Source: Mucilaginibacter mali
GTDB lineage: Bacteria; Bacteroidota; Bacteroidia; Sphingobacteriales; Sphingobacteriaceae
Assembly: GCF_013283875.1 (NCBI RefSeq)
Contig: NZ_CP054139.1
Coordinates: 868,001 to 932,000, forward strand
Reading direction: 5' to 3'
Length of the DNA stretch: 64,000 nt
Part shown: in pieces, positions 38,005-45,961 of the stretch
Position numbering within the stretch: position 1 is the first letter of the stretch
Layout of the letters: each line of letters starts with the position of its first letter
Position numbers and translations under genes: made by a program
The notes under the pieces: generated by a model
The model's input: the letters and a program-made list of their open reading frames with translations, nothing else
Database searches by the model: none
Told to the model about the DNA's origin: nothing

Positions 38005-38071
38005 GCCCCCCACCCCCCCCTAAAGGGGGAGTGAATGTGAAAATGCGTGGATATGCAGATGTGCAAATGAT

Positions 38072-38111
38072 AAACGAGCAAGGCCCGGGATTTCCCGGGC
38101 CTTGCTCGTTT
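38072..38111. terminator. 19-bp perfect-stem terminator
   Basis: AAACGAGCAAGGCCCGGGA (38072-38090) and its exact complement (38093-38111) around TT. The terminal TTTCATT can serve the plus strand. Confidence 0.75.
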
Positions 38112-38122
38112 CATTACAATTT

Positions 38123-38225
38123 GTCATTGCGAGCGATAGCGTGGCAATCTCGTGGTTGGTTTACATGCGATGAGATTGCCACGTCGCCCTATTTCACATA
38201 ACCACGCGCAGCTCCTCGCAATGAC
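38123..38225. repeat. GTCATTGCGAGCGATAGCGTGGCAATC palindrome
   Basis: GTCATTGCGAGCGATAGCGT and GGCAATCTCG are complementary to CGATGAGATTGCCACG and GCTCCTCGCAATGAC. The centre holds an unpaired GTCGCCCTATTTCACATAAC stretch. Compare 37095-37185. Confidence 0.8.
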
Positions 38226-38242
38226 ACATAGAGAGGACTTTT

Positions 38243-38833
38243 CTACAACAGCCCCTCATAATCCTCTATCGTATCCACATCCACAGCCGCCGGTTTAAAA
38301 GGAACGGTGGTTAACCGCTGCGGCGGATCATCAAATATCTGCCTTGCTCCTTTATCGCCCTTTAATTGGTACAAGGCATCAAACACCTCGCGACTGAATA
38401 TGCAGGGCGCGCCCACCACATTGGCAAATGCTGTAGCCACTATCACCTGGCTGCGGTGATGCGCGAACATATCCAGCAAGTTGTTGATGTGCTCGGTAGT
38501 GATGAGCGGTTGGTCGCAAAGCATAATTAAAGCCCCGGTAGTAGCAGGGTTGGCCCGTGTTAAGGCCCGCAGACCGGTATGTATCGATGTGGACATGCCT
38601 TGCTGCCAGTTGGTGTTATGTGCTACACTGATATTCAGGTCGGCGCATTCCTTAAATAACTCATCGTGCAGGGCGCCGGTAACCACCAGCAAGGGGCCTT
38701 TAGTGCGCGATGCCTTGGCGGTTTCTACGGCGTGGCGTAGCAGGGTGGTATCCTTATATTTTAATAATTGCTTAGGCTGCCCCATGCGGCTGGAGCCGCC
38801 GGCGGCTAATATCACAATGCCAATATTATCCAT
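38243..38833 (-). CDS. MobA/MocA-like nucleotidyltransferase
   Basis: This 196-residue enzyme has the NTP-transferase signature GIVILAAGGSSRMGQPKQLL at the start, then NTNWQQGMSTSIHTGLRAL and the metal-binding Asp in ALIMLCDQPLIT. MocA-type enzymes attach CMP to molybdopterin to give the cytosine-dinucleotide cofactor; that assignment rests on its overlap with an XdhC gene. Its start overlaps the xdhC-like stop by 8 bp. No molybdenum hydroxylase subunits are present in the window. Confidence 0.85.
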   Translation of the reverse strand: MDNIGIVILAAGGSSRMGQPKQLLKYKDTTLLRHAVETAKASRTKGPLLVVTGALHDELFKECADLNISVAHNTNWQQGMSTSIHTGLRALTRANPATTGALIMLCDQPLITTEHINNLLDMFAHHRSQVIVATAFANVVGAPCIFSREVFDALYQLKGDKGARQIFDDPPQRLTTVPFKPAAVDVDTIEDYEGLL

Positions 38834-39980
38834 TACTAAGTGCTTTTATAATTTGGTTACGGTTGTGTATCGGTGCATCTAAATTACGCAAAAAACCACC
38901 ATTTAAGCCATTGCGCACGGCCAGCAGTTCGGCCATTATGGCCAGGGCAATCTCGTCGGCGTTCTCGCTGCCAATATCCAGGCCTATGGGGCTGTGCAGG
39001 CGTTTATCTAAAGCTTCGGTATCTATGCCTTTTTGCGCCAGGTCGGCCAGCATGCGGTCGGTTTTTTTGCGTGGACCTAATATGCCGATGTAATCCAGAG
39101 TTGGAAATTGCTCCAACTGTTCCAAAACAGCCAGGTCGTAGTAATAATTATGGCTCATTAGCACGGTGAAGCCTGTTGGGTTCACATATTGCTGTAATTC
39201 GCCGGTCCGGGCCACCTGTACTAACTCTGCTTCAGGGAAACGGGCAGCGGATGCCTGCAATGGCCGACCGTCGATCACCATTACCCGCCAGCCTAAGTTT
39301 TTAGCCTGTTTGGCCAGTGGCTGCGCATCGTTACCGGCACCATAAATGGTAAGCAGGGGAGCCGGCTTAATCAATTCTAAAAACACACGGATGTTGACAC
39401 CTGCGTATTCCATATCCAAACACGCCGATGTGCCGTTGACTAACACATCTTGCATTTCGGGTAGTAATTGTTGCTGTATAAAATTGGGATTGATAGCGCC
39501 GGCCTTAGTGTTGCCATTGTTCAGCAATAAAACCCGTTCGGCTATTGGGGCAATGGCTGCATCGCTGCTTTTGAGCACGGTAGCCAATACCGATGGCTGT
39601 TGCAGGCGGAAGGTATCGCGCAGCAATTCAAGCGGATTGTAGACATCGGTAAAATCAATAGGTTCCAGCAGGATAAAGATCTGGCCCTGGCAGCCCAGTT
39701 GCGCGCCGTTCTCCAGGTCGTCGTCAATGTCAGTACTATCGTAAACAATAATTTCGGGTTTGCCGCGGTGCATTACCTGTTGTGCGCGCCGGCGGGCATC
39801 GCCCTCTAAACATCCTCCGCTGATGGTGCCGGTCAGTTGCCCCTCGCCGGTAACCAGCATGCGCGCCCCGGGCCGGCGGTAGGCCGAGCCCTTCACCTCA
39901 ACCACCGTAGCCAAAGCGCAGGCATTGCCCAACTTGCGTTCGGCATCATAAGCGGCTAAAAGGCGTTGTAGTTCGGACAT
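38826..39980 (-). CDS. XdhC/CoxI family molybdenum-cofactor maturation protein
   Basis: At 384 residues, the N-terminal XdhC/CoxI domain (CALATVVEVKGSAYRRPGARMLV, GTISGGCLEGDARRRA, LGCQGQIFILLEP) is followed by an XdhC Rossmann domain (LLTIYGAGNDAQPLAKQAKNLGWRVMVIDGR, DYIGILGPRKKTDRML, GLDIGSENADEIALAIMAELLA). Family members bind and sulfurate the molybdenum cofactor and insert it into xanthine-dehydrogenase-type enzymes. It is translationally coupled to the MocA-like gene. The target enzyme is not visible here and must lie elsewhere. Confidence 0.9.
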   Translation of the reverse strand: MSELQRLLAAYDAERKLGNACALATVVEVKGSAYRRPGARMLVTGEGQLTGTISGGCLEGDARRRAQQVMHRGKPEIIVYDSTDIDDDLENGAQLGCQGQIFILLEPIDFTDVYNPLELLRDTFRLQQPSVLATVLKSSDAAIAPIAERVLLLNNGNTKAGAINPNFIQQQLLPEMQDVLVNGTSACLDMEYAGVNIRVFLELIKPAPLLTIYGAGNDAQPLAKQAKNLGWRVMVIDGRPLQASAARFPEAELVQVARTGELQQYVNPTGFTVLMSHNYYYDLAVLEQLEQFPTLDYIGILGPRKKTDRMLADLAQKGIDTEALDKRLHSPIGLDIGSENADEIALAIMAELLAVRNGLNGGFLRNLDAPIHNRNQIIKALSNG

Positions 39981-40056
39981 GGAGGATGGTTTACTTTAGG
40001 TAAAGATAATGGGTAGGGGGCGGATTAGCAAAAGAACGGTAATGTGCCTGGCGTTT

Positions 40057-40240
40057 GGCTAAAGCCACTTATCAGGTTTAACTATTCCGTCCCATAAATA
40101 GGACGGCAATGAATTTCGGAGATCGAATTTCAATCGGTGTTTCTATTATTAGATAAATAGATAAGATAGCCGATCAAAATTCATTGCCGTTAGCTTTAGC
40201 CAACGGATAAAAATTAACAGAGAGGGGCTTTAGCCCAATA
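40057..40240. repeat. GGCTAAAGCC...GGCTTTAGCC palindrome with CCGTCCCATAAATAGGACGG core (copy 1)
   Basis: Order: GGCTAAAGCC, ATTCCGTCCCATAAATAGGA, CAATGAATTTC, an AT-rich centre, AATTCATTGCCGTTAGCTTT and AGCCAACGG, then GGGGCTTTAGCCCAAT. The same order occurs at 48312-48460. It lies directly beyond the PLP-enzyme stop codon. Confidence 0.85.
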
Positions 40241-40243
40241 TAC

Positions 40244-41404
40244 TCACAATTCGCCCAGGGCCTGCTCCAAATCCCCTATCAAATACTCCGCATCCTCTAA
40301 CCCCACATACATTCTGATCAGCTGATGCCGCGGGTTATCCAAACTGTAATCGGCAACCGGGATGGTGGCAATAGCCGGGATCACCAAACTTTCATGTCCG
40401 CCCCAGGATACCGCCATCAGGATATGCTGCAGGGCATCGCAAAAAACTTCTATTTTTTTAATGGACGGTTCCTTTAGCGTAAAACTGAACAATCCGCCGC
40501 AGCCCTGCATTTGCCTGCAGGCCAGTTCTGCTTGTTTAAAGCCAGGCATAAAGGGCCATACCACCTTATCTACTGCCGGGTGTTGCTGTAGCCAGGCTGT
40601 TACCTTTTGGCAGGTCTCAAAGCTGCGTTGCAGGCGCAGGGGTAGCGTGCGCAGACCACGGATGAGCAGCCAGGCCGTTTGCGGGGCCATGCCTGCGCCA
40701 ATGTTCATGTGCTCCAGTTCAAATACCTTTTTCAGCAAAGTGCGGCTGCCTGTCAATACCCCTGCCACCACATCCGAATGGCCCCCCAAATATTTGGTAG
40801 CCGATTGCGCCACCAGATCGATACCCAGTTTAATAGGCTGTTGGTACAGGGGAGAGCAGTAACTGTTATCCATCATGGTGATAATACCTTTGCTTTTGGC
40901 CAGTTGGGCTACGGCAGCAATATCCTGCAATTCGTAACTAAAGGTATTGGGGCTCTCCAGGTAAATGAGTTTGGTGTTGGCTTGAAGGGCGTTCTCAAAA
41001 TTGGCAGTATCGGTACCATTGATAAACGTACAGGTAACGCCAAAGCGGGGCAGTAACTTGGTAAACAGCTTAATAGTCCAGCTGTAAGGGTTTTCTACGC
41101 ACACCACATGATCGCCGCTTTGCAGCAGGGCAATTACAGGGACTGCAATAGCCGCCACGCCGCTGCCAAAAACCATGGCATCTTCGGCCCCATCCAGCGC
41201 GGCCAGTTTTTTACGCAGGATATTGATGGTGGGGTTATTAGCGCGCGAGTAGATATTCTTGTCGTACTCATCGCCCAACGCGGCGCGGAAATCGGCCACC
41301 GAATTAAAGGCGAAGTTGCTGGTTTGCACAATGGGCGGCGCAATGGCGTTAAAATAGTTGTCGCGCTCTTCGCCCAGTTCATTTAGTATGTAGGAGATGT
41401 TCAT
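40244..41404 (-). CDS. Cys/Met metabolism PLP-dependent enzyme (cystathionine gamma-synthase / gamma-lyase family)
   Basis: From ATG 41404 (MNISYILNELGEERDNYFNA) this is a 386-residue fold-type I PLP enzyme. PLP contacts are seen in AMVFGSGVAAIA, IYSRANNPT, LIYLESPNT and MMDNSYCSP, and the Schiff-base Lys204 is in SATKYLGGHSD. The C-terminus has MYVGLEDAEYLIGDLEQAL. Family members make or break thioether bonds (cystathionine synthase or lyase, methionine gamma-lyase). Which one cannot be decided from motifs. It overlaps the small membrane-protein stop (ATGA) and is the last gene of an amino-acid permease operon, which favours a catabolic or salvage role. Confidence 0.9.
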   Translation of the reverse strand: MNISYILNELGEERDNYFNAIAPPIVQTSNFAFNSVADFRAALGDEYDKNIYSRANNPTINILRKKLAALDGAEDAMVFGSGVAAIAVPVIALLQSGDHVVCVENPYSWTIKLFTKLLPRFGVTCTFINGTDTANFENALQANTKLIYLESPNTFSYELQDIAAVAQLAKSKGIITMMDNSYCSPLYQQPIKLGIDLVAQSATKYLGGHSDVVAGVLTGSRTLLKKVFELEHMNIGAGMAPQTAWLLIRGLRTLPLRLQRSFETCQKVTAWLQQHPAVDKVVWPFMPGFKQAELACRQMQGCGGLFSFTLKEPSIKKIEVFCDALQHILMAVSWGGHESLVIPAIATIPVADYSLDNPRHQLIRMYVGLEDAEYLIGDLEQALGEL

Positions 41405-41751
41405 GGTATATATAGAGAGGTAAAGCCTAAATACAATATCACTATCGCCGGCAAACAAAAAAATATCAATGTGGCTATCAGCTTAATTTCTATTACACGG
41501 TTGTTAAGCAACTCCACAGGTTTTAATAGAATATCAAGCATTAGCCCTGTAAAGCCAATAGTGCATAAAACAATTAATAAAGGTAAACCTACCGACAGGA
41601 CAGCAGACAGGAAAACATCCCATGGCCGCGCCCACAACATGTATATTAAAATAAAAATGAGCTGGAATATAAAAATAGCCCATGCCGCCTTCCGCAGTGC
41701 CTTTGCCGATCGAACCTCCGGCGTGTCGGTACTTTTAACAAACGGCTCCAT
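41401..41751 (-). CDS. Small integral membrane protein, three predicted helices
   Basis: This 116-residue protein has hydrophobic segments near residues 23-43 (AAWAIFIFQLIFILIYML), 48-72 (FLSAVLSVGLPLLIVLCTIG) and 90-112 (LIATLIFFCLPAIVILYLGF). I do not recognise the family. The start ATG overlaps the permease stop (TAATG) and the stop overlaps the PLP-enzyme ATG. The three genes are thus tightly coupled, and this could be an accessory subunit of the transporter. Confidence 0.75.
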   Translation of the reverse strand: MEPFVKSTDTPEVRSAKALRKAAWAIFIFQLIFILIYMLWARPWDVFLSAVLSVGLPLLIVLCTIGFTGLMLDILLKPVELLNNRVIEIKLIATLIFFCLPAIVILYLGFTSLYIP

Positions 41752-43082
41752 TATTCCTTCGGTAATTTTCCCTTATTTAAATAAACGCTCGCGTAGTAAA
41801 TAGCCAGCCCCGCCGCGAATACGCAAAGGCAAACAAAGGCTGCCTGTGGGTTAGCATAAAATATATTGATGGTAACAAACCAGTACGACAGGATGAACAC
41901 TACCGGAACCAGCGGGAACCACTTAATGGTGTAAATGCCCGTACCGTCCAACTCTTTTGTCCGCTTGCGCAGGATGAAGATGGACAGGGCCGCCAGCGAC
42001 AAGCCAATGGTATCAAAGAACATCACATAATTAAGCATATTGCGGAAGCTATCGGCAAAAAACAGTACCACCAGTATGCACAGCACAAAAAAGGTAACAC
42101 CAAACTCCTGCACCTGCGTTTTAGGGTTCACCTTGCGGAAGATATAGGGTAGGATGCCGTCCTCGCTCATGGCGTAGTATACGCGCGGGTTAGCCATCAC
42201 GTTCACATTAATATAGGCCAGTACCGATACAAACATCAGTACCGATGCTATTTTGGAGCCGATACTACCAAATATCACCCCTGCCATTACCGCCGCAAGC
42301 GTGGTGGTTTGCTGCAATCCACCCAATCCTAATATTTTAAAATAAGCGAAGTTGATGGACAGGTACAGCAGTATTACCACGCCGATGCCGATGGCGATAG
42401 CCCTTGGGATGTTGTGCTTCGGTTCGATGATATCGCCACCGAAATTGATGGTTTGCTGGTAGCCACCATACGTAAAGAATATCGCCACCAAACTTAGCCC
42501 GAAAGCGGTAACGAGGTTGCCGCTATGCGGCGCAGCCGTGGTTACCACATGGCTGTCATCGTGCATAAAAACAGCGCAGCATAGTACCACAATGGCCAGC
42601 ACTTTAAACATCGTGAGAAAATTTTGGGTACGGGCGCTTACCTTAATGCCCATAAAGGCCAGCGCGTAAAGTATCAGTACCGATGATATGGCCATGATCT
42701 TCACCCCCACAGGTCCCTGCCAATCGGCCGGGAGCAGTACCGGGTTAATGTAGTTGGCGCCGATAATAGCCACCACGGCTACCGATGCGGCGTTGCTGAT
42801 AACCAGCACCCAATTGATCATAAAGGCGAATGCGGGGTGATAGCAATAGGAAAACACTTTGTAAAAGCCACCGGTGGTAGGGTACCGCGCGCCTATCTCA
42901 GCAAAGGTGAGCGCACCGCAAAGGGTAACCAGGCCGCCGAAGATCCAGGCGCCGAAGAACACCCAGGTGCTGCCCGCGCGCACGGCTACCTCGCTGGGGT
43001 TGGCAAATATGCCCATGCCTATCACCAGGCTGATAACGATCATCGTAAGGTCGAACCGGTTGAGGCGGGGGATAATGCTCAT
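41751..43082 (-). CDS. APC family amino-acid permease
   Basis: At 443 residues with about 12 membrane helices, it begins RFDLTMIVISLVIGMGIFAN, the APC helix 1 with the unwound GxG substrate site. Next come GGLVTLCGALTFAEIGARYPTTGGFYKVF and, later, FTYGGYQQTINFGGDIIEP and a conserved VYYAMSEDGILPYIF. It is likely a proton- or exchange-coupled amino-acid transporter. Given the downstream Cys/Met enzyme, a sulfur amino acid or a related compound is a reasonable but unproven substrate. Its operon overlaps by 1 bp with the next gene. Confidence 0.9.
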   Translation of the reverse strand: MSIIPRLNRFDLTMIVISLVIGMGIFANPSEVAVRAGSTWVFFGAWIFGGLVTLCGALTFAEIGARYPTTGGFYKVFSYCYHPAFAFMINWVLVISNAASVAVVAIIGANYINPVLLPADWQGPVGVKIMAISSVLILYALAFMGIKVSARTQNFLTMFKVLAIVVLCCAVFMHDDSHVVTTAAPHSGNLVTAFGLSLVAIFFTYGGYQQTINFGGDIIEPKHNIPRAIAIGIGVVILLYLSINFAYFKILGLGGLQQTTTLAAVMAGVIFGSIGSKIASVLMFVSVLAYINVNVMANPRVYYAMSEDGILPYIFRKVNPKTQVQEFGVTFFVLCILVVLFFADSFRNMLNYVMFFDTIGLSLAALSIFILRKRTKELDGTGIYTIKWFPLVPVVFILSYWFVTINIFYANPQAAFVCLCVFAAGLAIYYASVYLNKGKLPKE

Positions 43083-43195
43083 ATTTAGTTATAATTTAAA
43101 AATTTAGGTTATATTATATTTTTATTTTTTTTGATGTAGCAGATAACATATATTTTATTAGATTCGTTTAACTGATCGTACATCTGGTCCATTAA

Positions 43196-43783
43196 ATGAA
43201 ATATTTGTCAAGGCAATTTAAACAAATATTGTTGATTACTTGTCTCCTGTTTTTTGCGGGGATGGCATTTGCTCAAACCAAACCCGCGCGGGAAAGCCGC
43301 GAGTTCAGGAATTTTAATAAAGTAGCCACCCGCGCCAATGTTGCTGTTGTTATACCCGATGGTTTTAAGGAAATTGATGTAAAAAGCGATAACCCGGCTT
43401 TCGATTATGGCATAACCATTCCCGATCAGGGCTTTGAAATATGGCTTAAAGTAATGCCGCAAACCGAAAGTACGCCCGATTCGGTTTACCTGGAGATAGG
43501 CCGCGCCCAGGCCAGGCAACTGGCCGGCGATAACGAATACCTGGTGCGTGGCATGCCCGAGCGTGTGCTGAACGACTATAACGCCGATGCCGGCAAAACC
43601 TACTTCTTTAACCTGCCCGATGCGGCGGCCACCAAACGCTACAAATTCGCGCTGCTGATCACCCTGCAAAAAAGCCATAAAGGCACAATTATGGCTGTTT
43701 GCCTTACTAACGATAAGGGGCCTGATTTCTTCCGGAACATTAATCGTGCGCGTAACTGTATAAAGTTTAAACCGGCAAGTTAA
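43196..43783 (+). CDS. Secreted hypothetical protein, 195 aa
   Basis: A signal peptide (ILLITCLLFFAGMAFAQ) precedes an alpha/beta protein with ESREFRNFNKVATRANVAVVIPDGFKEI, DQGFEIWLKVMPQTESTPDS and HKGTIMAVCLTNDKGPDFFRNINRAR. I do not recognise the family. Two late cysteines could form a disulfide. It is divergent from the permease operon and followed by a long palindrome, so it is probably monocistronic. Confidence 0.7.
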   Translation: MKYLSRQFKQILLITCLLFFAGMAFAQTKPARESREFRNFNKVATRANVAVVIPDGFKEIDVKSDNPAFDYGITIPDQGFEIWLKVMPQTESTPDSVYLEIGRAQARQLAGDNEYLVRGMPERVLNDYNADAGKTYFFNLPDAAATKRYKFALLITLQKSHKGTIMAVCLTNDKGPDFFRNINRARNCIKFKPAS

Positions 43784-43837
43784 CCATAATATACAGTTCC
43801 CTCTCCCGGGACTTCTACGTAATCCTATCTACACATT

Positions 43838-43966
43838 GTCATTTCGAACGAACATGGGATGGCCTGTGTTATGACGTGAGGAGAAATCCTATACGTGCGA
43901 CTGGCTGCATGTGGGAGATTTCTCCTCACGCAGCCGCAAACCGGCCTCATGTTCGTTCGAAATGAC
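43838..43966. repeat. GTCATTTCGAACGAACATGGG palindrome
   Basis: GTCATTTCGAACGAACATGG and GTGAGGAGAAATC on the left pair with GATTTCTCCTCACGCAGCC and CATGTTCGTTCGAAATGAC on the right. A related but decayed form lies inside 6753-6878. Confidence 0.82.
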
Positions 43967-43997
43967 AAAATTCTCTTGATTTGAAAAATGAGGCCAC

Positions 43998-44198
43998 TCA
44001 CAACGCCGTCAACTCCACCTTTTGATGAAACTCTTCGGGGCTAAGCTTCCCCTTGCGTAGTTGCTGCACATATTTCAGGGCCGAAACCCGGTCCAGTTCC
44101 TCGTGGTATTCGCGTCGCTCGTCATCTGTTTTTGGCGCGGCCTGTAAACGGAGCCTGATAGACGAGCGCGAGATCTCGTCGTCAAGCACATCGGGCAA
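43998..44198 (-). pseudogene. Short coding fragment, possible gene remnant
   Basis: The frame gives a strongly charged, protein-like sequence (DDEISRSSIRLRLQ, TDDERREYHEELDRVSALKY, KGKLSPEEFHQKVEL). It has no ATG: the only possible start is TTG at 44198. Reading further upstream in frame continues sensibly (FRHYRNC) until a TGA about 20 bp before. That pattern suggests the 3' end of a decayed gene rather than an intact 66-residue protein, but a TTG-initiated small protein cannot be excluded. I do not recognise the family. Confidence 0.35.
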
Positions 44199-44299
44199 GC
44201 AATTGCGATAGTGCCTGAATCAGTCGTCCCCACCCAACGTTCCACCACTTCACTACGATGATGCAATAAACAGACTTAAAAAAACAAATATTCCGCATC

Positions 44300-45052
44300 A
44301 TGAAAAAGCTACTTTACTGTATCATGGCTCTTATCCCGGCCTACCTTATCATCCAGGGATGTAACAAACTGGGCAATGTGATATCGCCCGCCGGTCAGAT
44401 ATCAGCCACCCGGGCCGAATTGAAAGTTGGCGAGATTGATACCGTACTGGCCGTTAACGCCAAGGCAACCGACAACATCAGCTGGTATGTTACCCCCGTG
44501 GGTTTCAATACGATTTCTACAAGGGATAATGCCGCCACGCTGGTGTTCAGCAAAGCCGGTAACTATACGGTTAAGGCAAGTATCAACGGTAGCCCGACCG
44601 ACGCCATCAGCATCAAGGTAAACGAAGCGGCCACACCGCCGGCCAACACCCTGATGTCCCTGACCGGCGACCAGATCAACCTGGTGCCTACCTACTATAA
44701 AAGCGCGCATGCCGATACTACTTATATCTACTTCACCGCCACCACCACCAAAACCTATTGCGCCAGCAGCAGGCTTAACTTAACCAATAGCATTGATGCC
44801 AGTGGTACCTATCTGCTTAACTTTACCAATGTGCTGGTATACGCGGGTTGCAGCGGCACATCATCAACCATACATAACTGGGCTTACTTTAAGCAAACGC
44901 CCATACTACTGGCCAACGGTACCTATCCGCTTAGCGTAACGCTTGATGGCACCACCTATACCGGCACCATTGCGGTTACCACCACCAACGTTACTTTTAA
45001 CTGGACCTATACCTCGGGCGTACTTATCGCGCCAAAGGTGTTGACGAGGTAA
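44300..45052 (+). CDS. Hypothetical surface lipoprotein with Ig-like domain
   Basis: The 250-residue protein starts MKKLLYCIMALIPAYLIIQG with a lipobox cysteine at residue 21 (IQGC). Residues ~30-110 look like a PKD/Ig-type domain (ATRAELKVGEIDTVLAVNA, NAATLVFSKAGNYTVKASING). A second Thr-rich beta domain follows (TYCASSRLNLTNSIDASGTY, GTTYTGTIAVTTTNVTFNW) containing two cysteines. The composition suits a cell-surface protein; the function is unknown. It is followed by a long palindrome and then by an ECF sigma gene. Confidence 0.75.
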   Translation: MKKLLYCIMALIPAYLIIQGCNKLGNVISPAGQISATRAELKVGEIDTVLAVNAKATDNISWYVTPVGFNTISTRDNAATLVFSKAGNYTVKASINGSPTDAISIKVNEAATPPANTLMSLTGDQINLVPTYYKSAHADTTYIYFTATTTKTYCASSRLNLTNSIDASGTYLLNFTNVLVYAGCSGTSSTIHNWAYFKQTPILLANGTYPLSVTLDGTTYTGTIAVTTTNVTFNWTYTSGVLIAPKVLTR

Positions 45053-45078
45053 AATCATTTGTTACCCGACGCGTATTT

Positions 45079-45217
45079 ACTCACCCTGACTACGCTACGC
45101 TGGTCGGCCCTCTCTTCGCTGCGCGGAAAGAGGGCAGGAGCAGTATTCGATATCCATATCCCCTCTTTGCGCAAAGCGCAGAGAGGGTGGTTGGGCGAAG
45201 CCATGACCGGGTGAGTA
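45079..45217. repeat. ACTCACCCTGAC...GACCGGGTGAGT palindrome (copy 1)
   Basis: ACTCACCCTGACTACGCTAC, GGTCGGCCCTCTCTTCGCTG and CGCGGAAAGAGGGC form the left arm. GCAAAGCGCAGAGAGGGTGG then GCGAAGCCATGACCGGGTGA form the right. Two other copies are at 48061-48197 and 54091-54229. A further block with ACAGGACAAG words follows at 45230-45280. Confidence 0.85.
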
Positions 45218-45315
45218 AAATATGCGGCTTGTCCTGTTGTCTCGTTACCACTAAGAACAGGACAAGAACAGGACAAGCATTATTAACCTAAATTTTTTTA
45301 AATTTTACCCAACGT

Positions 45316-45344
45316 TTTGCACACATGTCCCGAAGCTACCTTTG
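45316..45344 (+). promoter_or_regulatory. Promoter of the sigma/anti-sigma-barrel operon
   Basis: TTTG (45316-45319), 17 bp, TACCTTTG (45337-45344): a full match to the primary-sigma promoter of Bacteroidota (TTTG-N17-20-TAnnTTTG). Transcription would start ~20 bp before the ATG at 45371. Confidence 0.65.
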
Positions 45345-45370
45345 GGAGCGGTGGTGAACCTGGATCTTTA

Positions 45371-45961
45371 ATGAATATCGCCAAAAAGGAAGCAGATAAG
45401 CTGGTAAAAGGATGTATGGATAACGACAGGGCAGCGCAGGAGGCGCTGTACCGGCTTTTTTATGCCGATATGTTGCGCGTGTGCTACAGCTACCTGCCCG
45501 ATAAAGAACGGGCTAAGGAAGCGTTTAACAGCGGCTTTTTAAAGGTGTTTAAAACCATTGGTAATTTCGATAACGAAAAGGGTGAACTGGGGGGATGGAT
45601 CCGCAAAATAATGATCTACACGGCGATAGACCTGTATCGCAAGGAACTAAAATTTAATACCACTGCCGCCGACCCGCCCGATGACGGGCCGGAGCAATTT
45701 ATATCGCCGGGGGTGCTGGATAAGCTCTATTTTGATGATATCCTGCAGCAACTGCGCAAGCTGCCACCTGCCACGCAAACGGTATTTAGCCTGGCGGTGC
45801 TGGATGGGTTTACACACAAGGAAATTGGCGAGCAACTGAACATTAGCGAGGGTACATCGCGCTGGCATTTGGCCGAAGCCAAGCGGCAATTGCGGCAACT
45901 GCTTGAACCCGCGACGCAGGCCAATACCAACAACGAAGAAAGGAGGGGCAAAGCGTTATGA
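45371..45961 (+). CDS. ECF-type RNA polymerase sigma factor
   Basis: From ATG 45371 the protein has 196 residues. Region 2 is ADKLVKGCMDNDRAAQEALY, KERAKEAFNSGFLKVFKTIG, LGGWIRKIMIYTAIDLYRKE. Region 4 is LRKLPPATQTVFSLAVLDGFTHKEIGEQLNISEGTSRWHLAEAKRQLRQLL. A TTG 18 codons upstream is rejected because it coincides with the promoter -33 element. Its stop overlaps the next ATG (ATGA), so sigma factor and partner are made in a coupled way. The promoter looks like a housekeeping one, so the partner protein, not transcription, probably sets its activity. Confidence 0.92.
   Translation: MNIAKKEADKLVKGCMDNDRAAQEALYRLFYADMLRVCYSYLPDKERAKEAFNSGFLKVFKTIGNFDNEKGELGGWIRKIMIYTAIDLYRKELKFNTTAADPPDDGPEQFISPGVLDKLYFDDILQQLRKLPPATQTVFSLAVLDGFTHKEIGEQLNISEGTSRWHLAEAKRQLRQLLEPATQANTNNEERRGKAL

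Noticed and set aside
44075..44266. 63-codon minus-strand frame starting with ATG at 44266
   Set aside because: It overlaps the more protein-like fragment at 43998-44198 in another frame and has an arginine/threonine-rich random-looking composition.
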